Shown one piece after another: positions 11,780 through 11,798 of a DNA stretch of 11,798 bases. The notes under the pieces are model-generated. The model saw nothing but the letters and a program-made list of their open reading frames with translations. It was not told where the DNA came from and searched no databases. The position numbers and the translations under genes were made by a program. Origin of the DNA: Nanobdellota archaeon (GTDB taxonomy: Archaea > Nanobdellota > Nanobdellia > SCGC-AAA011-G17 > ARS1403); NCBI GenBank assembly GCA_018831025.1, contig JAHJRB010000031.1, positions 1 through 11,798 of the forward strand, in the 5' to 3' direction. Within the stretch, counting starts at the first letter, position 1, and every line of letters begins with the position of its first letter.

Positions 11780-11798
11780 AGAATATATCCTAATAAGA

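Noticed and set aside
1..11798. CRISPR array, insertion sequence or rRNA
   Set aside because: No spaced repeats, transposase motifs, terminal inverted repeats or conserved rRNA stretches were seen on either strand.

Overview
The window is an A+T-rich, gene-dense archaeal chromosome segment. Archaeal markers are a probable diphthine synthase end, the three-gene Era-like GTPase/DUF2073/DUF2072 set (called oapABC next to the main origin of Haloferax volcanii), an XPD/Rad3-type Fe-S helicase, and TATA boxes about 25-30 bases before start codons with almost no leader. Very small genes, heavy AGA use and short versions of core proteins suggest a DPANN-type archaeon (Woesearchaeota/Pacearchaeota-like). 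That placement is an inference.

Layout: positions 1-738 (+) hold the end of a probable dphB, an overlapping unknown 157-residue protein, and a DUF167 protein. Positions 774-2172 (+) hold the tight oapA-oapB-oapC operon behind its own TATA box. Positions 2297-4266 (+) are a second operon: a secreted and membrane-anchored protein with a cytosolic tail, an AAA+ ATPase and a dUTPase. Positions 4263-7893 (-) hold an XPD-like helicase interrupted by a 529-residue intein with a homing endonuclease, preceded by a 54-residue AbrB-like gene. Positions 7949-8401 (-) encode a C39-like cysteine peptidase. A small coiled-coil protein (+) and a PHP-domain phosphoesterase (-) then overlap at their 3' ends. 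An orphan 282-residue protein with an acidic N-terminus follows (+). The right end (-) carries an orphan 102-residue gene and an operon of an RlmE/FtsJ methyltransferase with two tiny membrane proteins, the second missed by a length cut-off. The last 175 bases contain no protein gene but a GC-rich island with a tandem 9-base repeat.

Several genes fit nucleic-acid upkeep and translation: dUTPase keeps uracil out of DNA, the XPD-like helicase unwinds DNA, RlmE methylates rRNA or tRNA, DphB modifies EF-2, and the Era-like GTPase may act on ribosomes or at the origin. The strongest special feature is the intein in helicase motif V, which begins with Ser and is followed by Ser. I saw no convincing new multi-gene defence system, CRISPR array, insertion sequence, tRNA or rRNA gene.
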